Source of the DNA: CAZIDL01 sp964537825
GTDB lineage: Bacteria > Bacteroidota > Bacteroidia > Flavobacteriales_D > CAYVSK01
Assembly (NCBI GenBank): GCA_964537825.1
Contig: CAZIDL010000001.1
Span: forward strand, 78,810 to 142,809
Direction of reading: 5' to 3'
DNA: 64,000 bases
Positions 16,799-25,197 of this stretch are shown in pieces. The notes beneath the pieces are model-generated. The model was not told the origin of the DNA and ran no database searches. It was given only the letters and a program-made list of their open reading frames with translations. The position numbers were made by a program, and so were the translations under genes. Position 1 is the first letter of the stretch. Each line of letters opens with the position of its first letter.

Positions 16799-19700
16799 AT
16801 GGACAAGGCGACGCTCAGGAAGACCTATCAAGAAAGTGAAGAGGCAGCTTTTCTGAACAAGGCTGCACAAGAAAGAGCGGCACGCGTTCACCTCAAGAAC
16901 GCCATCGGCGCATCCGTTCCCCTCTACGCCATGAGCGTTCTATCCGCCTCGAGCGGGCTTCATCTTTTCATCCTCGATGATAAGGAAGAGGCCGCTTATT
17001 TCTTCAATGATCTTGAAGCCCTTGCAGAGAAGGAATATAAACCCTTTTTCTTTCCTGCCAGTTACCGCGATCCTTATGGTAAAGAAAAGGCGGACCCTAC
17101 CGATATCCAGATGCGCACGGAGGCTCTGGAGGCGGTAGAGAACAGCGATGCCCGCAACAGCCTGGCCATCGTCACCTATCCTGAGGCCTTGGCCGAACGG
17201 GTCGTCACCCACGAGCACCTGGCTAAGAATTCGCTCAGCATCGAGACCGGCAAGGAATATTCGGTCGACTTTATCAACGAGCTGCTGATCGAGTTGGAGT
17301 TCGAAAAGGTGGATCATGTGGAAACCCCGGGACAATTCGCGGTCAGGGGGGGCATCGTGGACATTTTCTCATATACGGACGATCATCCCTATCGCATCGA
17401 GTTCTTTGGGGACGAAGTGGATTCGCTCCGCCGATTCGATCCTGTGAGCCAACTTTCCCAAAAACGGGTGACGCGAATGACCGTCGTCCCGAACGTTCGC
17501 GAGAAACTCCTGCGGGAAGCACGCTGCAATGCCCTCGAATTTTTCGGTGAGGATGCTGCGGTATGGGTCCATTCCTACAGTATGTTCCTCGAAAAGGTCG
17601 AGCAGCGTTACGAGCGTGCGAAGGATGCTTATAAGGAAGAAGAGCGGCAAGAAGGGGTGACCAGAATGAGCCCTGAGGAACTCTATGTGGACCGATCCGG
17701 GATGGAAGAGCAGCTCGCTGCCCTGCCTATCTTCGAGTTCAGCCCGACCCCTTACCACGAGCCTGAGAAGGTCGTGGATCTCGAATGCAAACCCCAGCCC
17801 AGCTTCAACAAGGATTTCGATATGCTCTTCGAGGATCTCGAGGAGCAAAAACGAGCTGGTCATTCCCTTTGGATCCTGGCTGGTCAGTCCGATCAGGTGG
17901 AGCGCCTTTACCGCATCATCGAGGATAAGGGAAAGGAGGAGCTCGGGGTGCAGGTCTTCCTCCTTCCGTTGTCCGCTGGGTTTATCGACCAGAAGCAGCG
18001 GATCGTCTGCTATACCGATCACCAGATCTTCGAACGTTACCACCGTTTCAAGCTAAAAGAAGGGTTTAAACGGAAGCAGGAAGCACTCACCATCCAGGAC
18101 CTGAACGAGCTTCAACCAGGGGACTACGTGGCCCATATCGATCACGGGATCGGCAAGTACTCAGGGCTTGAGACCATCGATGTTGACGGGAAGAAGCAGG
18201 AAGCGGTCCGATTGATCTACCGCGATCAGGACATCCTCTATGTCAGTATCCACTCCCTCCATCGGATCGCCCGCTATTCCGGTCAGGAAGGGAAGACCCC
18301 TAAGATCGACAAGTTGGGGTCGAACGCCTGGAAGAACCTCAAAAAGAAGACGAAAAAGAAGGTCAAAGAACTGGCCTTCGACCTGATCGAGCTCTATGCC
18401 AAACGCAAGGCCTCGAAAGGTTTTGCTTTCTCCGAGGACAGCTACCTACAGACCGAGCTCGAGGCCTCTTTCATGTTCGAGGATACGCCCGACCAAGCCC
18501 AGGCTACACAGGATGTGAAGCAGGATATGGAGAAGGATCATCCCATGGACCGTCTGATCTGCGGTGATGTGGGTTTTGGAAAGACAGAAGTAGCTATTCG
18601 GGCCGCATTTAAGGCGGTTGCTGACAACAAGCAAGTGGCGGTCCTCGCCCCTACTACGATCCTTACCCTCCAGCATTATAACAGTTTTAAGGAACGCCTC
18701 AAGGACTTTCCCTGTTCGATAGGCTTGCTCAACCGCTTCCGCTCCCAAAAGGAACAAAAAGAGACCCGAGAAGCTCTTGCGAACGGCCAACTGGATATCG
18801 TTATCGGCACCCATGCGCTCGTAGGTAAACAGGTGAAGTTCAACGATCTCGGCCTCCTCGTGATCGACGAAGAACAGAAGTTCGGGGTCTCCACCAAGGA
18901 AAAGCTGAAAACCCTCCGCGAGAACGTCGATACGCTTACGCTGACCGCCACTCCTATTCCGCGCACCCTTCAGTTCTCTCTCATGGGAGCGCGGGACCTT
19001 TCGATCATCAATACGCCACCGCCGAATCGCCATCCCGTTCAGACGGAGGTCCGTCCCTTCGATCCTGAGATCGCCCGGGAAGCGGTGCAGTACGAAGTGA
19101 GTCGGAACGGGCAGGTCTTTTTCGTTCACAATCGGGTCCAGAACATCCAGCAGGTAAAAGAGATGGTGGAGAAAATGTGTCCGGAGGTGAACGTGACCGT
19201 TGCGCATGGGCAGATGGAAGGAAAGGAGTTGGAGCAGGTTATGGTCGACTTCATGCAGGGTAAGCAGGAAGTGCTGGTCTGTACGACGATCATCATGTCC
19301 GGTATCGATATTCCCAACGCCAATACCATGATCGTCAACGATGCCCATATGTTCGGCCTCAGCGACCTTCATCAATTGCGGGGAAGGGTGGGAAGGACCA
19401 ACAAAAAAGCCTTTTGCTACCTGCTCGCTCCGGCGCTTCATTCCCTTACTGAAGAGGCCCGAAAGCGGCTTCGTGCGATCGAGCAGTTCTCCGAACTGGG
19501 AAGCGGCTTCAATATCGCGATGCGAGACCTCGATATCAGAGGTGCGGGCGATCTGTTGGGGGCCGAGCAGACCGGTTTCATCAACGACATCGGCTTCGAG
19601 ATGTACCAAAAGATCCTCAATGAATCCGTTCAAGAGCTTAAAGAGAAGGAGTTCAAGGAACTCTTTCACCAGGAACAGGAAGAGGCCGGTCGTTATGTGG

Positions 19701-20167
19701 AGGAATGCCAGATCGAGACGGACCTCGAAGTGCGTATTCCAGATCAGTACGTCAAGGACATCAACGAACGGCTCAGCCTTTATCAGCGGCTCGATAACAT
19801 CGAGAACGAAGAAGGATTACAGCGTTTCGAGGAAGAATTGCGGGATCGCTTTGGTCCCATTCCCGATGCCGTTTCAGCCCTTTTCGATGTGCTCCGCCTG
19901 CGGTGGAAGGGACGGGACATTGGCTTTGAAAAGCTAGTGATCAAGAAAGGAAAAATGATCGGCACCTTCGTCACCGATCCAGAATCCCCTTATTATCAGA
20001 GCCAGACCTTTACTCGGGTGCTCGAATATCTGAGGATGGAGCCTCAGAAAGTGGAAATGAAGGAGAAAGGGAACCGCTTGCGCTTGGTCTTCAACGAAGT
20101 CGATTCGGTCGATAAAGCTCTTAATGCCCTTGGAGCCATTCTTCAGCAGGAACTTTCGGAAGCCTGA
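16799..20167 (+). CDS. mfd: transcription-repair coupling factor
   Basis: A 1122-residue DNA translocase that removes RNA polymerase stalled at lesions and recruits UvrA. The N-terminal UvrB-like part has FAVRGGIVDIFS and YRIEFFGDEVDSLRRFD. The RNA-polymerase-interacting domain begins near LQPGDYVAHIDHGIGKY. The translocase has Walker A GDVGFGKTEVAIRAAF, the DEEQ box in LLVIDEEQKFGV, motif III LTLTATPIPRTLQ and helicase motif VI around LHQLRGRVGRTNKKAF. The C-terminal TRCF domain is complete (YQRLDNIENEEGLQRF). All expected domains are present, and the stop is immediately followed by the convergent stop of the YqaA gene. Confidence 0.97.
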   Translation: MDKATLRKTYQESEEAAFLNKAAQERAARVHLKNAIGASVPLYAMSVLSASSGLHLFILDDKEEAAYFFNDLEALAEKEYKPFFFPASYRDPYGKEKADPTDIQMRTEALEAVENSDARNSLAIVTYPEALAERVVTHEHLAKNSLSIETGKEYSVDFINELLIELEFEKVDHVETPGQFAVRGGIVDIFSYTDDHPYRIEFFGDEVDSLRRFDPVSQLSQKRVTRMTVVPNVREKLLREARCNALEFFGEDAAVWVHSYSMFLEKVEQRYERAKDAYKEEERQEGVTRMSPEELYVDRSGMEEQLAALPIFEFSPTPYHEPEKVVDLECKPQPSFNKDFDMLFEDLEEQKRAGHSLWILAGQSDQVERLYRIIEDKGKEELGVQVFLLPLSAGFIDQKQRIVCYTDHQIFERYHRFKLKEGFKRKQEALTIQDLNELQPGDYVAHIDHGIGKYSGLETIDVDGKKQEAVRLIYRDQDILYVSIHSLHRIARYSGQEGKTPKIDKLGSNAWKNLKKKTKKKVKELAFDLIELYAKRKASKGFAFSEDSYLQTELEASFMFEDTPDQAQATQDVKQDMEKDHPMDRLICGDVGFGKTEVAIRAAFKAVADNKQVAVLAPTTILTLQHYNSFKERLKDFPCSIGLLNRFRSQKEQKETREALANGQLDIVIGTHALVGKQVKFNDLGLLVIDEEQKFGVSTKEKLKTLRENVDTLTLTATPIPRTLQFSLMGARDLSIINTPPPNRHPVQTEVRPFDPEIAREAVQYEVSRNGQVFFVHNRVQNIQQVKEMVEKMCPEVNVTVAHGQMEGKELEQVMVDFMQGKQEVLVCTTIIMSGIDIPNANTMIVNDAHMFGLSDLHQLRGRVGRTNKKAFCYLLAPALHSLTEEARKRLRAIEQFSELGSGFNIAMRDLDIRGAGDLLGAEQTGFINDIGFEMYQKILNESVQELKEKEFKELFHQEQEEAGRYVEECQIETDLEVRIPDQYVKDINERLSLYQRLDNIENEEGLQRFEEELRDRFGPIPDAVSALFDVLRLRWKGRDIGFEKLVIKKGKMIGTFVTDPESPYYQSQTFTRVLEYLRMEPQKVEMKEKGNRLRLVFNEVDSVDKALNALGAILQQELSEA

Positions 20168-20626
20168 TCATCCCTCAGGACGGTATCCCCAATAGATGAT
20201 GGCCCATGCGATGGCTACGTACCGGGCTGATTTCCCTATGAACATAAAGAGGGTGACCCGCCACCAACTCGCTTTGAAGAGCCCCAGGGCTATTGCGAGA
20301 ACGTCCCCTATCCCCGGAAACCACGATATGAAGGCAAGGACGCTTCCCCATCGGTCCACCCATCGTTTGAAGCCTCGTACTTTTTCCCGTTTGACCCTTA
20401 AGTATTTCTCGATCCAGATCCATTTCCCTAGATAGCCCAGAAAGTAGTTCGTCATCCCTCCTAACCAATTCCCGATGGAGGCCAGGATCACCGTTAGATA
20501 TGGGTCCCAGGTCCCGGCCAGGATCATTCCTGCCAGGACCACATCCGAACTAAAAGGAACGATAGTCGCTGCTAAAAAGGAAAGGAGAAAGATCCCCCAA
20601 TAACCGTATTCAGCCCATTCAGGCAT
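20168..20626 (-). CDS. YqaA-type SNARE-associated (DedA-like) membrane protein
   Basis: A 152-residue polytopic inner-membrane protein with four or five hydrophobic segments. The motif ISWFPGIGDVLAIALG and the N-terminal FLAATIVPFSSDVVL place it in the YqaA branch of the VTT/DedA superfamily, whose members are linked to lipid flipping, although this branch is poorly studied. Its TCA stop complement abuts the mfd stop with no gap (TGATCA). Its start faces the leader of the second usp gene. Confidence 0.85.
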   Translation of the reverse strand: MPEWAEYGYWGIFLLSFLAATIVPFSSDVVLAGMILAGTWDPYLTVILASIGNWLGGMTNYFLGYLGKWIWIEKYLRVKREKVRGFKRWVDRWGSVLAFISWFPGIGDVLAIALGLFKASWWRVTLFMFIGKSARYVAIAWAIIYWGYRPEG

Positions 20627-20665
20627 CGGATCAAAAATAGGGATCCGCTTGGTGGCAGCCTTTGC

Positions 20666-20673
20666 TAATTTTG
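20666..20673 (+). promoter_or_regulatory. putative -7 promoter element of the second usp gene
   Basis: TAATTTTG fits TAnnTTTG. A transcript starting just after it would have a leader of about 110 bases that includes the strong hairpin at 20718-20763. Confidence 0.4.
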
Positions 20674-20717
20674 AGAGAAGGGGATCGTTCCCGGCTCGAA
20701 CTTTTAAAATGACGCAT

Positions 20718-20763
20718 GCTCTCCGATCTGTTCCGGACGGTGCCGTCCGGAACAGAAGAGAGC
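20718..20763 (+). promoter_or_regulatory. long near-perfect hairpin in the usp leader
   Basis: TCTGTTCCGGACGG (20727-20740) and its exact complement CCGTCCGGAACAGA (20743-20756) are separated by two bases. The pairing resumes with GCTCTC (20718-20723) and GAGAGC (20758-20763) after a small asymmetric bulge. No T-tract follows on the plus strand, so a simple terminator is unlikely. It could be an operator, an mRNA-stability element or a stem that controls the start at 20793. Confidence 0.6.
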
Positions 20764-20792
20764 AGCCAGCAGTTCAAAGGAATCTACTGATC

Positions 20793-21728
20793 ATGGCCGA
20801 ACTTCCAGCCCTTAAAAAGGTCCTCGTCCCGACGGATCTCTCTGATCTTTCCGTCCATGCTCTCCAATGGGCCGACCGTATAGCAGGTCGGAGCGAAGGG
20901 GAGATCCATGCCCTCAAGATCCTCGAGCCCCCCGGTGAAATGCTCTTCGATCCCGAAGGGGACCTTTTGGAAGTAGAAGAATACGACATGGGGCAATTGG
21001 AATTGGAACGGAAGAGCGATGAGGAAGGGATCCGGAAATGGGCTGCTAATGCCAGGAATCCGGTTATCAAGAACGTGCAGATCGGTCGTTTGGTGGAGGA
21101 TACTTTGCGCTATGTGCGGGATAATGGGATCGAGCTCATCGTCATGGGCACCCATGGAACCCAAGGAGCCTGGGAATGGCTGGCCGGTTCCGTTGCTGAA
21201 AAGATGGTCCGCTATTCCGATGCCCCGGTGCTTTCCATCAAAAGCGATCCGGAAGGACGGAGCATCGATCGCATTCTGCTCGCTAGCGATTTTGAGGATC
21301 CGGAGCTCAGAAAGTCCAAGGGGCCGGTAGAAGCGCTTGGTGAAGGTGCATCCACGGCCTATCCGCTCGAAGGTAGTGCAAAGGAACCTGTAGCCATCGT
21401 CAAGAGGATCCAAGAGCTCTTTGATGCTGAACTTCATCTCCTTCGGGTATTGGGAAAAAAGGAGGAAAACCAAAAGGAACGCTGGGATGAGGCGATGGAT
21501 CGCTTCATCGAAGGGAATGGGCTGGACGTTGCGAAGAAGCATTTCGAGGTCGATGAGGACGTTGAGGATGGGATCCTCAATTTTGCTCAACGCGAGGAGA
21601 TGAACCTGATCGCGATGGGGAGCCACGGATATCACGGTTGGAAGCACTTGTTCCACCATAGCGTGTCCGAGGATGTTGTGGACCACCTGCCTTTTCCCGT
21701 GCTGACCTACCGACTCAGAGACGAATAA
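20793..21728 (+). CDS. universal stress protein with two tandem Usp domains
   Basis: 311 residues. The first Usp domain (about 7-150) carries a complete ATP-binding signature, GTHGTQGAWEWLAGSVAEKM. The second (about 155-305) has the related MGSHGYHGWKHLFHHSVSE, with a longer insertion (SKGPVEALGEGASTAYPLEG) after its first strand. In this family ATP-binding members respond to stress, starvation or redox state. The start at ATG 20793 (MAELPALKKVLVPTDLS) fits the domain start; an in-frame extension upstream would translate the hairpin and is unlikely. Confidence 0.88.
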   Translation: MAELPALKKVLVPTDLSDLSVHALQWADRIAGRSEGEIHALKILEPPGEMLFDPEGDLLEVEEYDMGQLELERKSDEEGIRKWAANARNPVIKNVQIGRLVEDTLRYVRDNGIELIVMGTHGTQGAWEWLAGSVAEKMVRYSDAPVLSIKSDPEGRSIDRILLASDFEDPELRKSKGPVEALGEGASTAYPLEGSAKEPVAIVKRIQELFDAELHLLRVLGKKEENQKERWDEAMDRFIEGNGLDVAKKHFEVDEDVEDGILNFAQREEMNLIAMGSHGYHGWKHLFHHSVSEDVVDHLPFPVLTYRLRDE

Positions 21729-21752
21729 TGAAAGTGGGAATTGTTCCTTGCT

Positions 21753-21806
21753 TTATCAGGAACTTTGTGCTTCAAAGCCATCCCTGCCTTCTGTGAAACC
21801 TGATAA
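21753..21806. repeat. inverted repeat TTATCAGG / CCTGATAA
   Basis: TTATCAGG at 21753-21760 is matched by CCTGATAA at 21799-21806 in the 134-base gap between usp and the MazG-like gene. The 38-base spacing could suit a looped mRNA leader or be chance. Confidence 0.25.
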
Positions 21807-21862
21807 GGAGAGATGGTACAACGAAGAGGCGGGAATGGAACTGAGAAAACGGTTTTATAAGA

Positions 21863-22186
21863 ATGACCATTCAAGAGGCACAAGAAAAGGTTGACGCTTG
21901 GATCAAAGAACACGGGGTCCGTTATTTTGACGAGACCACCAACATGGCACAACTAACTGAAGAAGTGGGCGAAGTAGCTCGGATCATTGCTCGCCGATAC
22001 GGCGAACAATCCGAAAAGGAGAGCGATAAGGAAAAGGAGCTTGGCGACGAATTAGCCGATGTACTCTTCGTTGTCGTCTGTTTGGCCAATCAAACAGGGG
22101 TGGACCTGGAAGAAGCCGTTGAAAGGAACTTGGCAAAGAAGACCGAACGGGATAGCGACAGGCACCAGCAGAACCCGAAATTGTGA
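21863..22186 (+). CDS. MazG-like nucleotide pyrophosphohydrolase
   Basis: A 107-residue all-alpha NTP pyrophosphohydrolase. The metal-binding pattern EExxE (LTEEVGEVARI, about 31-41) followed by ExxD (ELGDELADVLF, about 60-70) is the MazG/iMazG signature. The small single-domain form resembles YpjD-type proteins that clear non-canonical or excess nucleotides. The C-terminal KKTERDSDRHQQNPKL is charged. It has no close operon partner: the next gene is convergent. Confidence 0.85.
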   Translation: MTIQEAQEKVDAWIKEHGVRYFDETTNMAQLTEEVGEVARIIARRYGEQSEKESDKEKELGDELADVLFVVVCLANQTGVDLEEAVERNLAKKTERDSDRHQQNPKL

Positions 22187-22232
22187 TGGGGGTGTTGTCC
22201 TTCTAACGTAGCGAGCGAATGATATAGGGTGG

Positions 22233-22252
22233 GGGCCAGTCGCGACTGGCCC
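22233..22252. repeat. perfect 20-base palindrome between convergent genes
   Basis: GGGCCAGTCGCGACTGGCCC is a 10 + 10 base perfect palindrome in the gap between the MazG-like gene and atpC. As RNA it would form a GC-rich hairpin in either direction, without T-tracts. A bidirectional 3'-end element is the likely role. Confidence 0.5.
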
Positions 22253-22299
22253 TCCATGGATCGGAATGGTTTGTCCCTATACAGAACGGTCTTTCGGTC

Positions 22300-22539
22300 C
22301 TAACCTTCCGCCAATACCATCACTAGGTCCTTCTTGACCTCGACGACGCCGCCTTTGATCTCGAAACTGTCTTCCTGTCCCTGGGCGTCGGTCAATTCGA
22401 CCTTTCCGGACTGAAGGGCGGCGATAAGAGGTGCATGCCCTTTCAGGATGCCGAAGCGGCCGTCCTTTCCGGGTAGCTGGACCTTTTCGATATCGCCTTC
22501 GTAAAGCGAGCGATCGGGTGATATCACATTCAGCTTCAT
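22300..22539 (-). CDS. atpC: ATP synthase epsilon subunit (short form)
   Basis: 79 residues, only the N-terminal beta-sandwich of F1 epsilon: LNVISPDRSLYEGDIEKVQLPGKDG, then GILKGHAPLIAALQSG. The C-terminal helical hairpin that inhibits ATP hydrolysis in other bacteria is absent, as is usual in Bacteroidota. It lies 15 bases after atpD. The remaining ATP synthase genes are not in the window, also usual for the phylum. Confidence 0.95.
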   Translation of the reverse strand: MKLNVISPDRSLYEGDIEKVQLPGKDGRFGILKGHAPLIAALQSGKVELTDAQGQEDSFEIKGGVVEVKKDLVMVLAEG

Positions 22540-22554
22540 GGGCTCCTCCGCCTT

Positions 22555-24084
22555 TTAGGCTTCGGCGGTTTCTTTCTCTTCCGATTCGGCGAGCAACTTC
22601 TTGCCCTTTTCGATCGCTTCTTCGATCGTTCCCACCAGGTTGAAGGCGGATTCGGGATATTGGTCGACTTCGCCGTCGAGGATCATGTTGAAGCCTTTGA
22701 TCGTGTCCTCGATGTTCACGAACTTCCCCTCGAGACCCGTGAACTGCTCGGCCACGTGGAAAGGTTGGGAGAGGAAACGTTGAACGCGGCGCGCTCGGTG
22801 TACCGTTGTCTTGTCCTCTTCCGAGAGTTCGTCCATTCCGAGGATGGCGATAATGTCCTGGAGTTCTTTGTACCGCTGGAGGATCTCCTTCACGCGCTGG
22901 GCGCATTTGTAATGGTCCTCGCCGACCACCGCTGGCTCGAGGATCCGGGAGGTGGAATCGAGCGGATCCACCGCCGGATAGATCCCGAGTTCGGCGATCT
23001 TACGGGAAAGGACGGTCGTAGCGTCCAGGTGAGCAAAGGTCGTTGCCGGTGCAGGGTCCGTGAGGTCATCGGCTGGGACGTAAACGGCCTGGACCGACGT
23101 GATGGAACCTTTTTTCGTTGAAGAGATCCGTTCCTGCATGGCCCCCATTTCCGTCGCCAGGGTAGGTTGATAACCGACGGCGGAGGGCATGCGGCCCAAA
23201 AGGGCGGAGACCTCTGCCCCTGCTTGGGTGAATCGGAAAATGTTGTCGATGAAGAAGAGGATGTCGCGGCCGCTTCCGTCCTCGCTATCCCCGCCATCCC
23301 GGAAGTATTCCGCAAGGGTAAGACCTGAAAGAGCAACGCGGGCCCGGGCTCCGGGCGGTTCGTTCATCTGACCGAAGACCAAAGTTGCTTGGGACTCGGT
23401 CAATTGCTTCGTATCGACCTTGGAGAGGTCCCATCCGCCTTCTTCCATGGACTTCTCGAACTCATCGCCGTACTTGATCACACCCGATTCGATCATCTCC
23501 CGGAGGAGGTCGTTCCCTTCACGGGTCCGTTCTCCCACTCCAGCGAACACGGAAAGACCGGCATAGCCTTTGGCGATGTTGTTGATAAGCTCCATGATAA
23601 GGACGGTCTTGCCGACCCCGGCACCCCCGAAGAGGCCGACCTTACCCCCCTTGGAATAAGGTTCGATGAGATCGATCACTTTGATACCGGTGAAAAGGAT
23701 CTCGGTGGAAGTGGAGATCTCATCAAAAGCTGGTGCCTGCCGATGAATGGCGTGGCCACCTTCCTTGGAGAGTTCGCCGATCCCGTCCACGGTCTCCCCT
23801 ACGACGTTGAAGAGGCGTCCTTTCACTTGTTCGCCGACGGGCATTTTGATGGGTTCTTTGGTGTTGGTCACCTCGGCACCCCGTTGCAGCCCGTCCGTAC
23901 TGTCCATGGCGATCGCACGGACCGCGTCGTCCCCGATGTGTTGCTGGCACTCCACGATGACCGTACTGCCGTCACCTTTTTGGATCTCGAGGGCATCCTG
24001 GATATTGGGAAGCTCACCATCGCCGAAGGTCACGTCGACGACGGGGCCGATGATCTGACTGATCCTTCCTTTGTTCGCTGCCAT
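22555..24084 (-). CDS. atpD: ATP synthase F1 beta subunit
   Basis: A 509-residue catalytic subunit of the F1 head. The Walker A motif GGAGVGKTVLIMELI lies at about 157-171; the Walker B region (DILFFIDNIFRFTQAGAEVSALLGR) and the GRMPSAVGYQPTL catalytic-site region are intact, as are the beta-catch region and the AVDPLDSTSRIL signature. Compared with shorter homologues there is a small insertion at EEGGWDLSKVDTKQLTESQ, a feature often seen in Bacteroidota. It is followed closely by atpC. Confidence 0.98.
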   Translation of the reverse strand: MAANKGRISQIIGPVVDVTFGDGELPNIQDALEIQKGDGSTVIVECQQHIGDDAVRAIAMDSTDGLQRGAEVTNTKEPIKMPVGEQVKGRLFNVVGETVDGIGELSKEGGHAIHRQAPAFDEISTSTEILFTGIKVIDLIEPYSKGGKVGLFGGAGVGKTVLIMELINNIAKGYAGLSVFAGVGERTREGNDLLREMIESGVIKYGDEFEKSMEEGGWDLSKVDTKQLTESQATLVFGQMNEPPGARARVALSGLTLAEYFRDGGDSEDGSGRDILFFIDNIFRFTQAGAEVSALLGRMPSAVGYQPTLATEMGAMQERISSTKKGSITSVQAVYVPADDLTDPAPATTFAHLDATTVLSRKIAELGIYPAVDPLDSTSRILEPAVVGEDHYKCAQRVKEILQRYKELQDIIAILGMDELSEEDKTTVHRARRVQRFLSQPFHVAEQFTGLEGKFVNIEDTIKGFNMILDGEVDQYPESAFNLVGTIEEAIEKGKKLLAESEEKETAEA

Positions 24085-24147
24085 GTTCGCTCGATATTTT
24101 TGCTGAAGCTCAATGCCCCGTACTTTTCTGCTCCGGGCATCGCGCTG

Positions 24148-24155
24148 CGAAATTA
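24148..24155 (-). promoter_or_regulatory. possible -7 element of atpD-atpC
   Basis: On the minus strand TAATTTCG differs by one base from TAnnTTTG and lies 63 bases before the atpD ATG. Support is weak. Confidence 0.3.
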
Positions 24156-24204
24156 GCGTTTTTCGGGGACCTATTGGAGGGGCATCACCCCTATTTTTAT
24201 TTTC

Positions 24205-24212
24205 TACCTTTG
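24205..24212 (+). promoter_or_regulatory. putative -7 promoter element of ribF
   Basis: TACCTTTG fits TAnnTTTG and lies 28 bases before the TTG start of ribF. No FMN riboswitch-like sequence is visible in the short leader. Confidence 0.45.
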
Positions 24213-24240
24213 AGCTTCATTCAGGGAGGGGGCGAACGTT

Positions 24241-25197
24241 TTGAAGGTTCATCATAGCATAGCGGAGTTCGAGGCGCAGGGGGGCCATGTCCTCACCATC
24301 GGAACTTTCGATGGGGTCCATGAAGGGCACAAGAGCATTCTCCGAAGATTGGTCGCTCGTGCACATGAGATCGGAGGGAACAGCGTTATGCTCACCTTCT
24401 TTCCCCATCCGCGGATGGTCTTGGCTCCGGAGAGCGAACTGAGGCTTTTGACCACGATGGATGAAAAACGTTCGCTATTGGCTGAAGAGGGGCTCGATCA
24501 TTTGATCATCCAACCTTTCACCAAAGAGTTCGCCTCCATGGAGCCCCATGAGTACGTTAGAAAGGTCCTCGTGGAGGGGGTCGGAATGGATTATTTGGTG
24601 ATCGGCTATGATCATCATTTCGGGAAAGGACGTCAGGGGGATCTGAGCACCCTTCAGCGCTTAGCCCCTGAATACGGTTTCGAAGTAGAGGAAATTCCGG
24701 CTCACCTTATCGATGATGTGGACGTGAGCTCGACGAAGATCCGCGATGCCCTTTATGAAGGGGATGTGCGAACGGCCGCTCGTTATCTTGGTCAGCCTTA
24801 CTCCCTTACCGGAGAGGTGGTGCGGGGGGACGGAAAAGGACATCAGTTGGGCTATCCCACGGCGAATCTCAGGATCCCGGAGTCCTATAAGCTCATTCCA
24901 GCGAATGGGGTTTACGCAGTGGAGGTTCTGATGGGTGAGGAAATGTACGGAGGGATGCTCAATATTGGGTATACACCGACTTTGCACGAAAGGGATGAGG
25001 CCACGATCGAAGTCCACATATTCGGGGTGGAAGAAGAGCTTTACGGTGAACGTTTGACCCTCCGTTTCCTGGACCGTATCCGGGATGAGTACGATTTTGA
25101 TAGCGTTGGAGCGCTACGTGATCGCTTGGAAAGGGATCAGGAAGAGGTGATGGAGGTTTTGAAGTCCTTAAGTGCCGTCGGCTCTATGAGAGGATAG
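24241..25197 (+). CDS. ribF: bifunctional riboflavin kinase / FAD synthetase
   Basis: 318 residues making FMN and FAD from riboflavin and ATP. The N-terminal nucleotidyltransferase domain has VLTIGTFDGVHEGHKSIL and the VIGYDHHFGKGRQGD and DVDVSSTKIRDAL motifs. The C-terminal riboflavin kinase domain has VVRGDGKGHQLGYPTANL and the GMLNIGYTPT segment. The TTG at 24241 is the first in-frame start after the promoter element and gives a normal N-terminus. The 3' end overlaps by 30 bases the convergent ThiE/TenI-like gene. Confidence 0.95.
   Translation: MKVHHSIAEFEAQGGHVLTIGTFDGVHEGHKSILRRLVARAHEIGGNSVMLTFFPHPRMVLAPESELRLLTTMDEKRSLLAEEGLDHLIIQPFTKEFASMEPHEYVRKVLVEGVGMDYLVIGYDHHFGKGRQGDLSTLQRLAPEYGFEVEEIPAHLIDDVDVSSTKIRDALYEGDVRTAARYLGQPYSLTGEVVRGDGKGHQLGYPTANLRIPESYKLIPANGVYAVEVLMGEEMYGGMLNIGYTPTLHERDEATIEVHIFGVEEELYGERLTLRFLDRIRDEYDFDSVGALRDRLERDQEEVMEVLKSLSAVGSMRG

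Noticed and set aside
18446..19669. 407-codon minus-strand open frame
   Set aside because: Lies entirely opposite mfd, and its residues follow the codon bias of the reverse strand; no domain recognised.
20649..20792. Longer N-terminus for the second universal stress protein
   Set aside because: It would translate the hairpin region and precede the normal Usp domain start at 20793.
24205..24240. FMN riboswitch upstream of ribF
   Set aside because: The leader is too short and no conserved FMN motif is visible.
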